Shown piece after piece: positions 9,073 to 19,998 of a DNA stretch of 64,000 nt. The stretch comes from Chitinophagales bacterium (GTDB taxonomy: Bacteria; Bacteroidota; Bacteroidia; Chitinophagales; CAIOSU01): NCBI GenBank assembly GCA_018401955.1, contig JAGYJT010000007.1:1-64000 (forward strand), read 5' to 3'. Made by a program: the position numbers and the translations under genes. The notes under the pieces were generated by a model. That model searched no databases. It worked only from the letters and a program-made list of their open reading frames with translations, and was not told the DNA's origin. The number at the start of each line of letters is the position of its first letter. Positions within the stretch are counted from its first letter, which is position 1.

Positions 9073-10800
9073 TTATCCCTTCGCAGCTTCGTCTTCTTCT
9101 TTCAATACACGGCGCAATATTTTGCCTACGTTTGATTTTGGAAGTTCGTCCTTAAACGCCACGTACTTGGGGCATTTGTAGGCCGTTAGGTTCTCTTTGC
9201 AGTAAGCAATTACTTCTTCAGCGGTAAGGCTATCATCTTTTTTAACCACAAAAGCCTTAACCGCTTCGGTAGACTTGTCATCAGGCACGCCGATAACGCC
9301 AACCTCTAGCACCTTAGGGTGAGAAGCTATTACATTTTCCACTTCGCTAGGGAATACGTTAAAGCCAGATACCAGTACCATTTCTTTCTTACGGTCAACA
9401 ATCTTAAAAAACCCGTCTTCGTCCATTACCCCAATATCGCCGGTTTTAAACCAACCATTATGAAATACATTGTCCGTTTCTTCTTTTTTGTTCCAATATC
9501 CGCTCATCACTTGTGGTCCTTTGGCCCATATTTCCCCACGTTCACCTGTTGGCACAAAGTTACCGGCGTCATCCGCAATCACTACTTGAGTGCTCGGAAT
9601 TGGCAAACCTATAAACCCTAGTTTATGGTTGCCATCCACTGGGTTGGCAGTTAACCCTGGACTGGTTTCAGATAAGCCATAAGCCTCTAGCAAGCTACTA
9701 CCGGTAAGCTCTCTCCAGCGCACAGCAACAGCATCTTGCACCGCCATGCCACCACCTAAGCTCATGCGCAACGAGCTGAAGTCTATTTCTTTAAAGTCTG
9801 GCTGGTTCATTAAACCATTAAACAGGGTATTAACACCCGTAAACACCGTGAATGGATACTTTTTCAAATCCTTCATAAAGGCTGGCATATCCCTTGGGTT
9901 GGTAATCAACACGTTCTTACCACCTACTTTAAATATAGCTAGGCAATTAACCGTAAGGGCAAAAATGTGATACAAAGGCAACGCCGTTATAATGATTTCC
10001 TTACCTGGAATGAAAGCACTACCAACCCAAGCAAAAATCTGCTCCATATTGGCAATAATGTTGCGGTGGCTCAGCGTAGCACCCTTTGATAGGCCAGTAG
10101 TACCACCTGTATACTGCAAAAAGGCAACATCAGTATTAACAACTTCGGGGCGCACCAATTTATGTTTGGCACCTTCCTTTAAGGCCGTGTTAAATTTTAT
10201 TTCACCAGGCAAGCTATAAGCAGGTACCATTTTCTTTACACTCCTCACCACAAAATTGACAATGTGCTTTTTCAAAAATGGAAACAAGTCGCCAATTTCG
10301 GTTGTGATAACCGTTTTGATTTTAGTATCCTTGATTACCTGCTGCAGATTGCTGGCAAAGTTAGCCAGTATAACAATAGCTACGGCCCCAGAGTCATTAA
10401 ATTGGTGCTTCATTTCGCTAGGGGTATACAATGGGTTAACGTTAACCACTACCAAACCAGCTTTTATAGCACCAAACATAGCTACCGGAAACTGTAGCAT
10501 ATTAGGCATTTGTATTGCAATACGGTCACCTTTTTTAAGGCCAACCACATTGCTAAGGTAAGCACCAAAATCATCGGTTAACTTATCAAGTTCAGCATAA
10601 GTAAGTGCAACATCCATGTGCACAAAGGCTTGATTGGAGGCATATTGCTTTACACTCTCGTCAAATAATTGTGCAATGTTTTTGTACTTATCCGGGTCAA
10701 TTTCTTGCGGAACTCCCTTAGGATAGCTCTTTAACCATGTTTTTGCTATTTCTTCAACATTATTCGTTGCTGAGTTTACTTCATTGCTCATATCAGACAA
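9073..10800 (-). CDS. fadD: Long-chain fatty-acid--CoA ligase (AMP-binding)
   Basis: Activates fatty acids to acyl-CoA through an acyl-adenylate for beta-oxidation or lipid synthesis. It has 575 residues, normal for FadD. Motifs in order: P-loop-like YTGGTTGLSKGATLSH near residue 230; the A5 motif YGLSETSP near 375; GWFKTGDIG near 445; KIVDRKKEMVLVSGFNVFP near 460; and the C-terminal PKSNVGKILRR carrying the adenylation Lys. It stands alone, divergent from the LEA-like gene at 10918, and is closed by its own terminator. The N-terminal 20 residues before KSYPKGVPQEIDP are less conserved, so the start could lie a few codons downstream. Confidence 0.92.
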   Translation of the reverse strand: MSDMSNEVNSATNNVEEIAKTWLKSYPKGVPQEIDPDKYKNIAQLFDESVKQYASNQAFVHMDVALTYAELDKLTDDFGAYLSNVVGLKKGDRIAIQMPNMLQFPVAMFGAIKAGLVVVNVNPLYTPSEMKHQFNDSGAVAIVILANFASNLQQVIKDTKIKTVITTEIGDLFPFLKKHIVNFVVRSVKKMVPAYSLPGEIKFNTALKEGAKHKLVRPEVVNTDVAFLQYTGGTTGLSKGATLSHRNIIANMEQIFAWVGSAFIPGKEIIITALPLYHIFALTVNCLAIFKVGGKNVLITNPRDMPAFMKDLKKYPFTVFTGVNTLFNGLMNQPDFKEIDFSSLRMSLGGGMAVQDAVAVRWRELTGSSLLEAYGLSETSPGLTANPVDGNHKLGFIGLPIPSTQVVIADDAGNFVPTGERGEIWAKGPQVMSGYWNKKEETDNVFHNGWFKTGDIGVMDEDGFFKIVDRKKEMVLVSGFNVFPSEVENVIASHPKVLEVGVIGVPDDKSTEAVKAFVVKKDDSLTAEEVIAYCKENLTAYKCPKYVAFKDELPKSNVGKILRRVLKEEDEAAKG

Positions 10801-10917
10801 TTTTTTCTAAATATAGTAACAAAACGCTTTTTCATCAAACTTAGTCAGATATTCGTTTCAAGTAGTTTATTTTATCTTGGCATTCGGTTTGCCTAATGAA
10901 AGTCTCAAGCACAAAAT

Positions 10918-11814
10918 ATGACTAGGAAAATAAAAGTAATTGCGATTACCACCCTTACAATTGTACTTCTGCTATTAACCTTTTTAACATACCCTGTGTA
11001 TATAATTGCCAAATTCAATAAAAACCTCATCCAAGTGTCGCATATACAAATAGACCTAGGTGATGAGCATGTTAACTTAGGGTTGGATGTTGCTATGCGC
11101 AATGACGCACCTTTCCACAGGTTACTAGACAGTATTAGCTATACCGTTAATTTTGATACATTTCAATTCGTTATGGGCGCACTAAGCCTTGATAGTGTTA
11201 GGGCTGGCGAGGCATTCGATTCGATTTTATTACCCGTAACCATCTACAAGTCTGAGTTGAAAAATGCCATTAACACTCTAAAAGACAAAGATAGCGTTGA
11301 TTTAATAATTACCTTTATAGCACACTACCAATGGCCGATAATCGATAAGGTTGATGTGCCGATAAAAATTGTGAGGAGGATGCCGCCCCCCAATCCACCC
11401 GAAATAAAGTTATTAAGTATTGATGTAGAGAAATTCAGCTTTAATGAGCCAATTGTAGATGTATCTCTACAATTGATTAACCATAACAGTTTTTCCTTAA
11501 CATTAAAAGACTTACACCTTTATATTGATTTTCATGATTTATTCACTGGCGAGGTGCACCACCCTGCAATGATCAAAATAAAACCCAAAGGTAAAACCAC
11601 CATTGACATTACGGCTCAAGTATATGAGCTTAAAGCCCTAAAGACCGTTTGGCAACTACTGGTTAAGCGCAATGAGGTAGACTTTACTATGCTAGCAAAA
11701 GCAAAATATATCGATGAAACGGGAGCATCAAAACCAATAGATATAAACATAACAACCAAAGGCAGCGTGCAAACCAAAAGCAGAAAAGAAAGAAGGGAGG
11801 CCCAAAACAAATAG
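10918..11814 (+). CDS. Membrane-anchored LEA14/WHy-like protein, two tandem domains
   Basis: A 298-residue protein. One N-terminal membrane anchor (VIAITTLTIVLLLLTFLTYP) is followed by two similar beta-sandwich repeats, about residues 35-150 and 160-285. Both have the pattern of LEA_2/WHy domains: a strand with a D/N-rich centre (VNLGLDVAMRNDAPFHRL; PIVDVSLQLINHNSFSLTL), then VPIKI-like and TTIDITAQV strands. The tail is strongly basic (KSRKERREAQNK). Such proteins are structural and of unknown role in bacteria. It converges with purT and has no operon partner. Family assignment is by pattern only. Confidence 0.6.
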   Translation: MTRKIKVIAITTLTIVLLLLTFLTYPVYIIAKFNKNLIQVSHIQIDLGDEHVNLGLDVAMRNDAPFHRLLDSISYTVNFDTFQFVMGALSLDSVRAGEAFDSILLPVTIYKSELKNAINTLKDKDSVDLIITFIAHYQWPIIDKVDVPIKIVRRMPPPNPPEIKLLSIDVEKFSFNEPIVDVSLQLINHNSFSLTLKDLHLYIDFHDLFTGEVHHPAMIKIKPKGKTTIDITAQVYELKALKTVWQLLVKRNEVDFTMLAKAKYIDETGASKPIDINITTKGSVQTKSRKERREAQNK

Positions 11815-11826
11815 TACTAGTTTTAC

Positions 11827-12999
11827 TCAGTTGTTGTGCAAAACCATAATACTATCGGCCACCTGTTTTGCACGGTTACGTAAGTCTTCTAGGCTTGTGC
11901 CTAACTCGCCATAAGCCAAACCAACAGCCATGCGCCTATATGGCCTGGTAGTAGGTTTACCAAATATCCTAAAATCAGTTTGCGGAAAAGAAGCTGCGAC
12001 ATCCAGCCCCTTGTAATTAGGCTCATTACCCTCTTCGCTGGCCAAAACAACGGCGCTAGCACCAGCCTTTAGCTGCTCAATTGCCGGTATAGGTAGCCCC
12101 AATATAGCCCTAAGGTGCAACTCAAACTCATTAAAGTTTTGTGTGCCGGCCAAAGTTACCATACCCGTATCGTGTGGCCGCGGTGATAGCTCAGAGAAAT
12201 ACACACCATCTTTGCCCAAGAAAAACTCTACGCCCCATAAACCTTCACCTGTAAGTGCTGCGGTAACTTTACGCGCCATCTCATGCGCTTCAGCCAATTG
12301 ACTTGCGGGTATAGGCACTGGCTGCCAACTCTCTTGGTAATCGCCACGCTCTTGCCTGTGCCCAATAGGGGCGCAGTAAATTGTCTCGCCGCCTTTTTGG
12401 GTAACAGTTAATAACGTAATCTCTAAATCAAATTGTACGAATGCTTCTACTATTACTTCGCCATAATCACCCCTTCCTTTGGCAGCGGCAGCTTCCCAAG
12501 CGGGCAAAATATCAGCTTCACTCTTTATGTAACTTTGGCCTTTGCCTGATGATGACATTAAAGGCTTTACTACGCATGGTATACCAATATCGTTTACCGC
12601 AGCTTGCAGCGCTTCGGCACTTGAGGCATAAGTATATCGTGCTGTTTTAATCCCCAACTCCTTGGCCGCCAAATCACGGATGGCCTTACGGTTCATGGTA
12701 TAGTTGGCAGCCTTCGCACTTGGTACTACTTGTATTCCCTGCTCCTCGTAAGCATAGAAACGTTCCGTACGGATGGCTTCTATCTCAGGCACAATAATAT
12801 CAGGCTGGTGCTTGGCAACTATCTCATCCAATGATGCACCATCAAGCATGTTTATCACTTCAAACCCATGAGCCACTTGCATAGCTGGGGCATCGGGGTA
12901 ACTATCTACAGCAATTACATACTGCCCCAGCCTTTGGGCGGCTATTACAAACTCCTTACCCAACTCACCAGAACCCAATAGCAGTATCTTTTTGCGCAT
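11827..12999 (-). CDS. purT: Formate-dependent phosphoribosylglycinamide formyltransferase
   Basis: Catalyses the third step of purine synthesis using formate and ATP instead of formyl-tetrahydrofolate. It is a 390-residue ATP-grasp enzyme. The N-terminal [20 protein letters not shown] binds the nucleotide substrate, followed by [23 protein letters not shown] (ATP-binding loop), GLWGVEFFL and [16 protein letters not shown] (metal and ATP ligands). All family landmarks are intact. It starts 8 nt after the stop of the upstream OmpA/TPR gene on the same strand and so may ride on that transcript, although the functions are unrelated. purA of the same pathway lies at 38131. Confidence 0.95.
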   Translation of the reverse strand: MRKKILLLGSGELGKEFVIAAQRLGQYVIAVDSYPDAPAMQVAHGFEVINMLDGASLDEIVAKHQPDIIVPEIEAIRTERFYAYEEQGIQVVPSAKAANYTMNRKAIRDLAAKELGIKTARYTYASSAEALQAAVNDIGIPCVVKPLMSSSGKGQSYIKSEADILPAWEAAAAKGRGDYGEVIVEAFVQFDLEITLLTVTQKGGETIYCAPIGHRQERGDYQESWQPVPIPASQLAEAHEMARKVTAALTGEGLWGVEFFLGKDGVYFSELSPRPHDTGMVTLAGTQNFNEFELHLRAILGLPIPAIEQLKAGASAVVLASEEGNEPNYKGLDVAASFPQTDFRIFGKPTTRPYRRMAVGLAYGELGTSLEDLRNRAKQVADSIMVLHNN

Positions 13000-13007
13000 A
13001 CCTTAGC

Positions 13008-15029
13008 TTACTGTTTAATAATGTTGCCATCTTCCAACTCGCCTAGCACTTTAAACTCGGTGCGGCGGTTTACCTGGTGTTGCTCCTCGGTGCATTTCGA
13101 TTTATCGCCGCACTCGTTGAGTAGCTTATCTTCACCATACCCAACTGCAACAAGGCGTTTTGGGTCGATGCCTTTCTCAATTAAATATTTCACACAACTT
13201 TCAGCACGTTCTTGGCTTAGGGTTTTGTTATAATCTGCCCCCCCTCTGCTATCAGTGTGCGAGCTCAACTCAATTACAATGCTCGGGTTGTTCGTCAATA
13301 GTTCAAACAAGCCATCTAAAACCGCTTTTGAACTGTCGCGCAAGTTAGCAGAGTTGTAATCGTAATAAATGTTGTCCAGCTTATAAACCTTATCCTTCTC
13401 AATTTTATCTAAACTAAAGGTTATAAACTTCTTGCCATCAGCTACCAAATCAATCTCTTGTTTGGTTACTTGTTTTACATCGTTAAGGTACTTAGGCTTG
13501 GTAGCAATCAACTTATAATCGTTACCGGCTTTTAGCGGCATACTAAACTGCCCTTGGGGGTTAAATTCGGGGCGATAATCTATCACTTCTTCAAATTTAC
13601 CGGTAGTGGCATTTTTCTGGTAGAGTGTAATGGTAACGTCTTTTAGTGGTATTTCGTTAGTATCGCCTAGTTGGTAAACATAGCCATAGTAGTTAACCGT
13701 CTTTTTAACGGTTACACTATAAATATCCTCGCTAGTAGTAGATGCCAATAGGCTAATGCTACCAGGCCTATTACTGCTCACAAAACCCTGCAAACCTTCC
13801 GTATTTAAAGAAAAATACCAATCATCGGTACTACCATTTATGGGCATATCCAAATGGGTTATATCTCCCCATGTACCATCCTTCTCGGTGCTGCTAAATA
13901 CATCTAAACCACCAATGCCTGGGTGCCCATTTGAGCTAAAATATAAGGTGCCAGAGTTGGTATGAAAAAAAGGTGAAACCTCGTCCCATGGTGTATTTAA
14001 ATCTGCTGCACCTACCGGGTTACCGAATGTTAAAGTCTCAGGGTTGTAGTTTACCACCCAAATATCAAAACCGCCTTTACCACCATCGCGGTTAGATGCA
14101 AAGTAAAGCGCATGTTGCCCGGCATTATACAACCCAGCCGCTGGCTGGGTATTGCTAAAACCTGAACGGTTTACACCTTCAGGCAACTTAATGGCGGGCT
14201 CAAAGCTGCCATTAACCACCCTGCTTACATATATATCGCAAACGTTTTCGAGCTGCTCATTGGTAGCGCAACGAGTAAAAAAGAACAATTTCCCATCCGC
14301 GGAATAGCTTCCATTTGCAGTATGGCTTTCACCATTAATGCCAGTTAGCGGTTCTGCCACGCTCCACGAGCTGCCTGCTGCACTTGAACGATATAGTTTG
14401 TTGGTTACTGGCATCGTATTCTCCCCTTCCTTAAGCGTTATAGCCGTATCAGAAACGATAGATGAGAATATTATAGTGTTAGCACTTTCATACACCGCTC
14501 CAAAGTTTGGGTAAGAACCATTTATGTTGCCACCACCATGCTTTACGGTTATATCAGCATTATTGCCTTTATTGGCAAATAGTTCGCAGCCTTTAAGTTG
14601 CACTTGTGCCCAGCTTACAAACTCGCTTGGTGCACCATTAGGGTTTTGAATAAAAATTTTAAATGCTTCCATTGCCTCCATGTGTTTGCCATTTGCCTTA
14701 AGCATCATGGCATAATAAAACACGGCCAACGGATATTGCTTGCTATCGGCTGGAGTAAAAAACCGATAAAGATTTTCGGCTTTTTCGTAATGCCGGATAT
14801 GACGATAAGATTCAGCCAATTTGTAACGCGCATCTAGGTTATCGGGCTTATCCTTTATTACCTTCTCATAAAACGTTGCTGCATTATAAAAACTATTGCG
14901 GCTATATAAGTCATTGGCAAGCTCAAGGTTCTGTTTCCAGTTAAGCTTATCCAAGTTGGTTTGCTGTGCACTTACTGCCCCAAACGCAACCAAGCATATT
15001 AGTAGTGTTATGGTTCTCATGGTCTGCAT
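13008..15029 (-). CDS. TPR / PD40 propeller / OmpA-family outer-membrane protein (PorE-like architecture)
   Basis: A 673-residue exported protein with a signal peptide ending near VSAQQ. Its order is: tetratricopeptide repeats (about 25-165); WD40-like PD40 propeller blades (about 185-445, e.g. YFASNRDGGKGGFDIWVVNY and YFSSNGHPGIGGLDVFSS); a carboxypeptidase-regulatory-like beta domain (about 450-535); and an OmpA peptidoglycan-binding domain (about 555-665, ELSSHTDSRGGADYN, LSQERAESCVKYL, NRRTEFKV). This is the layout of PorE and of OmpA proteins encoded beside PorP/SprF genes in T9SS bacteria. There is no lipobox Cys. Its ATG overlaps the stop of the PorP gene by one base (TAATG), implying coupled translation. 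It probably tethers an outer-membrane complex to peptidoglycan. Confidence 0.85.
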   Translation of the reverse strand: MQTMRTITLLICLVAFGAVSAQQTNLDKLNWKQNLELANDLYSRNSFYNAATFYEKVIKDKPDNLDARYKLAESYRHIRHYEKAENLYRFFTPADSKQYPLAVFYYAMMLKANGKHMEAMEAFKIFIQNPNGAPSEFVSWAQVQLKGCELFANKGNNADITVKHGGGNINGSYPNFGAVYESANTIIFSSIVSDTAITLKEGENTMPVTNKLYRSSAAGSSWSVAEPLTGINGESHTANGSYSADGKLFFFTRCATNEQLENVCDIYVSRVVNGSFEPAIKLPEGVNRSGFSNTQPAAGLYNAGQHALYFASNRDGGKGGFDIWVVNYNPETLTFGNPVGAADLNTPWDEVSPFFHTNSGTLYFSSNGHPGIGGLDVFSSTEKDGTWGDITHLDMPINGSTDDWYFSLNTEGLQGFVSSNRPGSISLLASTTSEDIYSVTVKKTVNYYGYVYQLGDTNEIPLKDVTITLYQKNATTGKFEEVIDYRPEFNPQGQFSMPLKAGNDYKLIATKPKYLNDVKQVTKQEIDLVADGKKFITFSLDKIEKDKVYKLDNIYYDYNSANLRDSSKAVLDGLFELLTNNPSIVIELSSHTDSRGGADYNKTLSQERAESCVKYLIEKGIDPKRLVAVGYGEDKLLNECGDKSKCTEEQHQVNRRTEFKVLGELEDGNIIKQ

Positions 15030-16033
15030 TAAAATTTAGGGGCGAAGAAAATTGAAGGTTGATTAGGTAACTTTTTGTAAGGCATTACATAGAGTAATGA
15101 AAACTCAAGGGCATTGTTGCCGTTGGCTGCTTGCTTTAGGTCTGATGTGTTTGCATCGTAACTAAAAGTTAAGTTGAAACCTTTGTAGCCTAAACCAACC
15201 ATAGGAATAACCGCATCGCCTACACGGTAATAGGCACCAATAATTGTCTGTAGCTCGTTCTTGAACTTGTATCCAAAACCTAACCCTGCATTTATCTCAT
15301 CGGCAGCTGCTTGGGTTTGATAAATTACGCTAGGCAACAACTGAAACCCGCCTTTACCAATGCCAATTTCAGCACCGACATTAACTGATACTCGATATGG
15401 TAAACTTTGGTCGCCATCATTTAAGAAACTCTCATTTGGCTGGGTAACGTTGAACATTGCCCCACCGATGTAAATTGCAGCTTTATCAGATAAGCGACCG
15501 CTGTATGACAATCCTACATTCAAATTCTCATGAAAGATAGTATTGCCACTAATGTTTTCTGCAGTAGCCCCGGTACCCGCCAGTGAGCCATCTATTTGGT
15601 CGGCAAACAAACCATTACCAAAATCAAAGCGTTTTTGGGTAAAACCTACCTGTACGCCTAAGCTCAGATAATGACGATGCTCCCTATCAAGTACCTTGTG
15701 GTATGCAAACGAGGCATTCACGTTCATGGTAGTAAAGTTGTACTCACCAGTTTGGTCGTAAAAGAAAACCAAGCCAACGCCCAGTTTATCACCGTCGGCA
15801 AAGCCTTTCTGAACAGGCATATCGAAAGCAATTGAGCTGGTGCGATATGGACGAGAAATACTAGCCCATTGGGTGCGGTACAATCCACCAATCCTAAATT
15901 TACCATCGGCCAAACCTGTTAAGGTTGGATTAAGGGTAAGCGGAGAGTTATAGAATTGTGAGAAATGTATATCCTGAGCCATACCAGCAACTGCAGATAG
16001 GCATAAAAGGTAAATTATAGCGAGCTTTTTCAT
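15029..16033 (-). CDS. PorP/SprF family type IX secretion membrane protein
   Basis: A 334-residue outer-membrane beta-barrel with a signal peptide (cleavage near GMAQD). The hallmark start QDIHFSQFYNSPLTLNPTLTG is diagnostic for PorP/SprF. Alternating barrel strands follow and the C-terminus ends in Phe (FFAPKF), as outer-membrane barrels do. SprF proteins are paired with particular SprB-like adhesins and needed for their surface display. Here the gene sits 13 nt behind the adhesin at 16047-20010 and is coupled to the OmpA/TPR gene, so the three form one operon. Confidence 0.92.
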   Translation of the reverse strand: MKKLAIIYLLCLSAVAGMAQDIHFSQFYNSPLTLNPTLTGLADGKFRIGGLYRTQWASISRPYRTSSIAFDMPVQKGFADGDKLGVGLVFFYDQTGEYNFTTMNVNASFAYHKVLDREHRHYLSLGVQVGFTQKRFDFGNGLFADQIDGSLAGTGATAENISGNTIFHENLNVGLSYSGRLSDKAAIYIGGAMFNVTQPNESFLNDGDQSLPYRVSVNVGAEIGIGKGGFQLLPSVIYQTQAAADEINAGLGFGYKFKNELQTIIGAYYRVGDAVIPMVGLGYKGFNLTFSYDANTSDLKQAANGNNALEFSLLYVMPYKKLPNQPSIFFAPKF

Positions 16034-16046
16034 CAGCTTATTTGTT

Positions 16047-19000
16047 TTAACGTATCAAAGTAATGTCACCAGAAACGGCCTCTTCAGTGCCATCGGGCAA
16101 GCGCAATAGCCCTCGGTAAACGTAGGTTCCCATTGGTTGGTCTTTACCATCAAAGCGGCCGTCCCAAGCTTGGTTGGGGTCACTAAATACCTTATTGCCC
16201 CAGCGGTTGTATATTTCAAATTCCAGCACTTCAACATCCAAGCGGCGGATTATTTCAAATACATCGTTCAATCCATCGCCATTAGGGCTAAATAATGTAG
16301 GTACAATGTACAAATCGCTCACCACCACTCTAACTGTATCGGTTGCAACACAAGGAGAATTTGTTTCATCAACCGTAATGGTATAGGTAGTTGTTTCTAA
16401 AGGGTTAGCGGTTACAGCCAATAAGGTTGGGTCGCTTATGCCGCTAGCTGGGGTCCATGAATAGGTATAATTACCCGCTCTGCTTACTGTAGGGTCGAGG
16501 TTTGCCTCTTCTCCTGGCGACAGTGTGATTATACCTACGCCAATCTCAACTGTTAGCGCTGTATTTTGATCAATAAAGAAGTTTTCACTTTGTACACAAC
16601 CATTGGCATCAGTTACCGTTACGCCGTAATTACCAGAAGTAAGATTACCATTAATGCTACCTGGTTGAGATGGGTTATTGCTCCATTCGTAAACAAATGG
16701 GGTTGTACCTCCATTAATGCTAGCAGTGGCGCGGCCGTTGTCAGCGCTTGGGCAGCCAACATCTTGCAAATCCAAAGACAACTCAAAGTTGCCGCTGGTA
16801 GCTACAACCACATCAGCTGTTTTCACGCAATCGTTACTATCAGTAACCAACACGGTATAAGTACCAGGGCGCAAACCCGTGGCAGTTGCAGTAGTTTGCA
16901 CTGGGCTGGTGTTCCAACTATAAGCATAAGGATTAGTACCGCCTGTAACACTTACAGTTGCTTCTCCACCGCTACCTGCAGCGCAACTTGCATCTAGCGC
17001 TGAGGTAATAAGCAATAGATTAGCCGGCTCGGTAACATTATAAGTGCCTGTGGCCGAACAGCCGTTGGCATCGGTTACCGATACCTCGTAAGTACCAGCG
17101 GCAAGGTTAAACAAGTTCTGTGAGGTTGGGTTACCAGCGCTGCTCCATGCATAGGTATAAGGTTGAGTGCCGCCGCTAGGTGAAATACTTACTGAACCGG
17201 TAGTACCACCAAAACAACGCACGTTGCTTACATTGGCATTAAGCGTTAACAACCCCGATTCAGTAATAACCACGGTATCCAACAAACTGCATCCGTTAAC
17301 GTCACTTACCGTTACAATATATGCTCCAGCCGCAAGGCCTGCAGGGTTTTGCACTGATGGGGCATTATCCCAATTAAAGGTATAAGGTTGCGTGCCACCA
17401 ATTACAGTTGTATTAATAGCACCATCACTACCACCATTGCACGATACGTTTTGTGCAGCTGTAGCATTAACAAACAATGCCTGCGGCTGATTAACGGTAG
17501 CAGTAGCGGTAGCAGTGCAACCTAATGCATTGGTTACTGTTACGGTGTAAGTACCTTCGGCAACTCCCTGCAAGTCTTCAACGGTGGTTGCATTGCTCCA
17601 ATTGTAAGTATAAGTGCTATTACCCGATGGGGTAATAAATACTGCACCCGTAGCATTGCCGTTACAATCAACCGTTTTAACCGAATCTACGGTTACAGAT
17701 AGCGGACTAACAGTTACCCTTACGGTATCAGTTGCGGTACAACCGTTAGCATTGGTTAAAGTAACTGTGTATAAAGTAGTAACCAACGGCGATACCGTTA
17801 TTGGGTTGCCTACTTGGTTGTCGCTCCAGGCAAAAGTACCGGTTCCATTTGCGGTTAATACTACAGAGCCGCCATCACACAAGGTATCGTTAGGGCCTGC
17901 ATCAACTGTAGGATTATTAACCACTTGTATAGTTTGATAAACAGGAACCGACCAACCACAACACTCGGTGCGAGCGCGTAAACGCAAATAATAGGTACCT
18001 GCACCAGTTATTGAAGAAATAGCCCCTGGGTTCTGTACGTTTGAGGTATAAATAGGTGAGCTAGGCGTGCCTGTTGATGGATAAATTATCCATTGGTATT
18101 CGTCAGCAACCGCGCTAGTGGCTAAACTGAATGCGCTACCAGAACACAGTAAACTTGGCACATTGCTAGTAATAGCAGGCAATGGACGGTTTATGGCAAT
18201 GGTTACATAGTTTTTAAACGTTCCACCATTTACACCAACATCAAAGCTACCCGTGCTAGGAAAGCTTACCAAAGCTGGGCTGCTAGTGTTGTTAAACGAA
18301 GAGTTAAGGGGATTAAGATCATTAATAAATGCCGCACCACCTGTCAAATTCCAGTTGCCGGTTTGTTTCGTTAGCGTTATTTCAGAGTTGCTGCAACCTG
18401 CGCCGTTTAAATAATTAACCGTAACAACTGTAGGCTGAGGAATTGAAGTACCGTTGGTTATACCGTTAACGTTGTCGTATATAGGATGCGAAACACCCGG
18501 CTGGCCATCACCACCCTTGCCGCCAGAGCCACCATTGCCACCTGCATTGCCAGGGGCGCCATCTCCTACTTCATTGTTTGTAGTTCCGCAGGCATTTAAA
18601 CCGCCTTGTCCGGGTTGGCCACCAACGCCGCCATCTCCACCAGCACCACCAATACCACCAGCACCGGCACTACCGTTTTGCACCACACAATCGGTTACCA
18701 ATCCGTTACTATTTACAATATAAATAGCTATTGACGAACCTCCACCAAAAGCACCTAACCCGCCTAAGCCGCCTTGGCCGCCGCCGCCTTCTTCTCGTCG
18801 AAGACGTAGCGGTGGTGGCGCACAAAGAGGAAGTCGCGCTGGTGCCACCGCCACCGCCACCGCCGCCGCCGCCGCCGCCGCCAGTTCCGTTAGTACCCGC
18901 AGTAGCTTGATTTCCAGGTACGTAATAATCTGCCAAAATACCTGCTGGGCCAGCAGAACCGTTAGTACCATTTACACCGTTAGCTCCTACACCACCTTGA

Positions 19001-19998
19001 TTACCATCGTTTTGTGGTGAGCCGCCACCGCCAATAGTGCCCCCCAAGGCACCAGCGCCACCTTGGCCGCCTGCACCTCCATTGCCACCACTGCGGTTTT
19101 CGCTAGCACCTGCGCCACCAGCGCCGCCGCCACCGCCTGAGCGAGGGTTTAGGGCCGTACCTCCAGTAGCACCACTAGTTGCAGATTGGAATGCCCCAAA
19201 ATTGGTTGTAGGCGCACCGGCACCAAAGCTTGTGCCAGCGCCATTGCCACCAGCACCACCGTTGCCATTGTATTGCGCACCCAATGGACCACTATAGTTA
19301 CCATCGTTAAGGTCATCGTCATCACATTCTCCGCCACCACCAATAACGCCATTTGCTCCAGCAAATCCGTCAAACGAATCATTTACAGGGTCATACCCAG
19401 GCGTGGCACCCGTTCCATTTGAGCCTGCACTAGCTGGCCCAGAGAATACGGTACAACGGGTAATATTATAATTGTTACAATTTCTGATATACACTCCATA
19501 AACAGATTGCCCTCGATTGCTGGTTGTACCAGTTGCCGCCGACACGTTTATTGTTATATCCTGTAAGCTCCAGTTATTTACACCAACTGCCCTAAAGCCA
19601 AGGTTATGCCCAACGTTTACATTAAATGGAGGACCAAGAGCCACCACTTCGTTACCACTCATTGATAAGCTGGTTATGGCATCACTTCGCTTTTGCCAGT
19701 TGCCATTACCATCAATGCGATAGCCTCCTTCAATTTTTACATTGGTTACCAAATTGATTACCGATGAAACATTATAGCTACCCTCTAGCATACGAATGTA
19801 CTGGCGGGTACCGGTAACCAATGTTATAGCCGTAATTAAAGAAGTTGGCTGTGCAATAGTACCTGCATTGCCACTACCACTAGGTGTAACATATATTATA
19901 TCGCAGGGTTGTTGGCCGTATGATAAAAACGGAATAAAAGCCATGCAAATGGCCAAGAACAGGCTACGCAGCCTGAATTGTGAAAATAGTGGGTTCAT
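16047..19998 (-). CDS. SprB-like giant adhesin with CHU_C tail; frame broken by a 55-nt insert
   Basis: Secreted protein of about 1300 residues once the insert at 18789-18843 is disregarded. From the N-terminus: signal peptide (to SYGQQ); a parallel beta-helix-like region; a long Gly-rich, Asn/Ala-spotted stretch (about 19400-18480); Ig/PKD-like domains; five SprB repeats of about 75 residues (C-x-G-x2-G-x-GxPYTYxWS ... LxAGTYxVTVTDANGC); a further PKD-like domain; and the gliding-motility-associated C-terminal domain (PTLFSPNGDGLNDVFEI ... EIYNRWGNKVF ... GTYVYRG) that directs export by T9SS. The ATG at 19998 fits the signal peptide better than the one at 20010. As written, the upstream part stops at 18709 in one frame and the rest continues in another (+1). 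Likely a cell-surface adhesin or gliding protein served by the PorP gene behind it. Confidence 0.85.
18789..18843 (-). other. 55-nt foreign-looking insert in the Gly-rich part of the adhesin gene
   Basis: Removing exactly these 55 bases joins GGTGGCGGTGGC to GGCGGCGGCGGCCAAGGC, restores one continuous Gly-rich frame and leaves 3909 nt (1303 codons) between 20010 and 16047. The insert is GC-rich with C/G third positions in one frame (GAC TTC CTC, CAC CAC CGC TAC GTC TTC GAC GAG AAG). That frame, neither of the two adhesin frames, reads QRDFLFVRHHRYVFDEKK. From memory this resembles the Brix-domain motif of eukaryotic RPF1 (NQRDFIFFRHHRYIFE). Exact edges are uncertain by a few bases because of the CCG repeats. 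Confidence 0.6.

Noticed and set aside
18709-18971. Programmed ribosomal frameshift or phase variation in the adhesin
   Set aside because: No slippery heptamer or pseudoknot is evident, and the frame change is fully explained by a 55-nt insert of different composition.
18454-19297. Pro-rich plus-strand frames opposite the adhesin
   Set aside because: They are the antisense of Gly-rich codons (GGC/GCC), a known cause of spurious ORFs.
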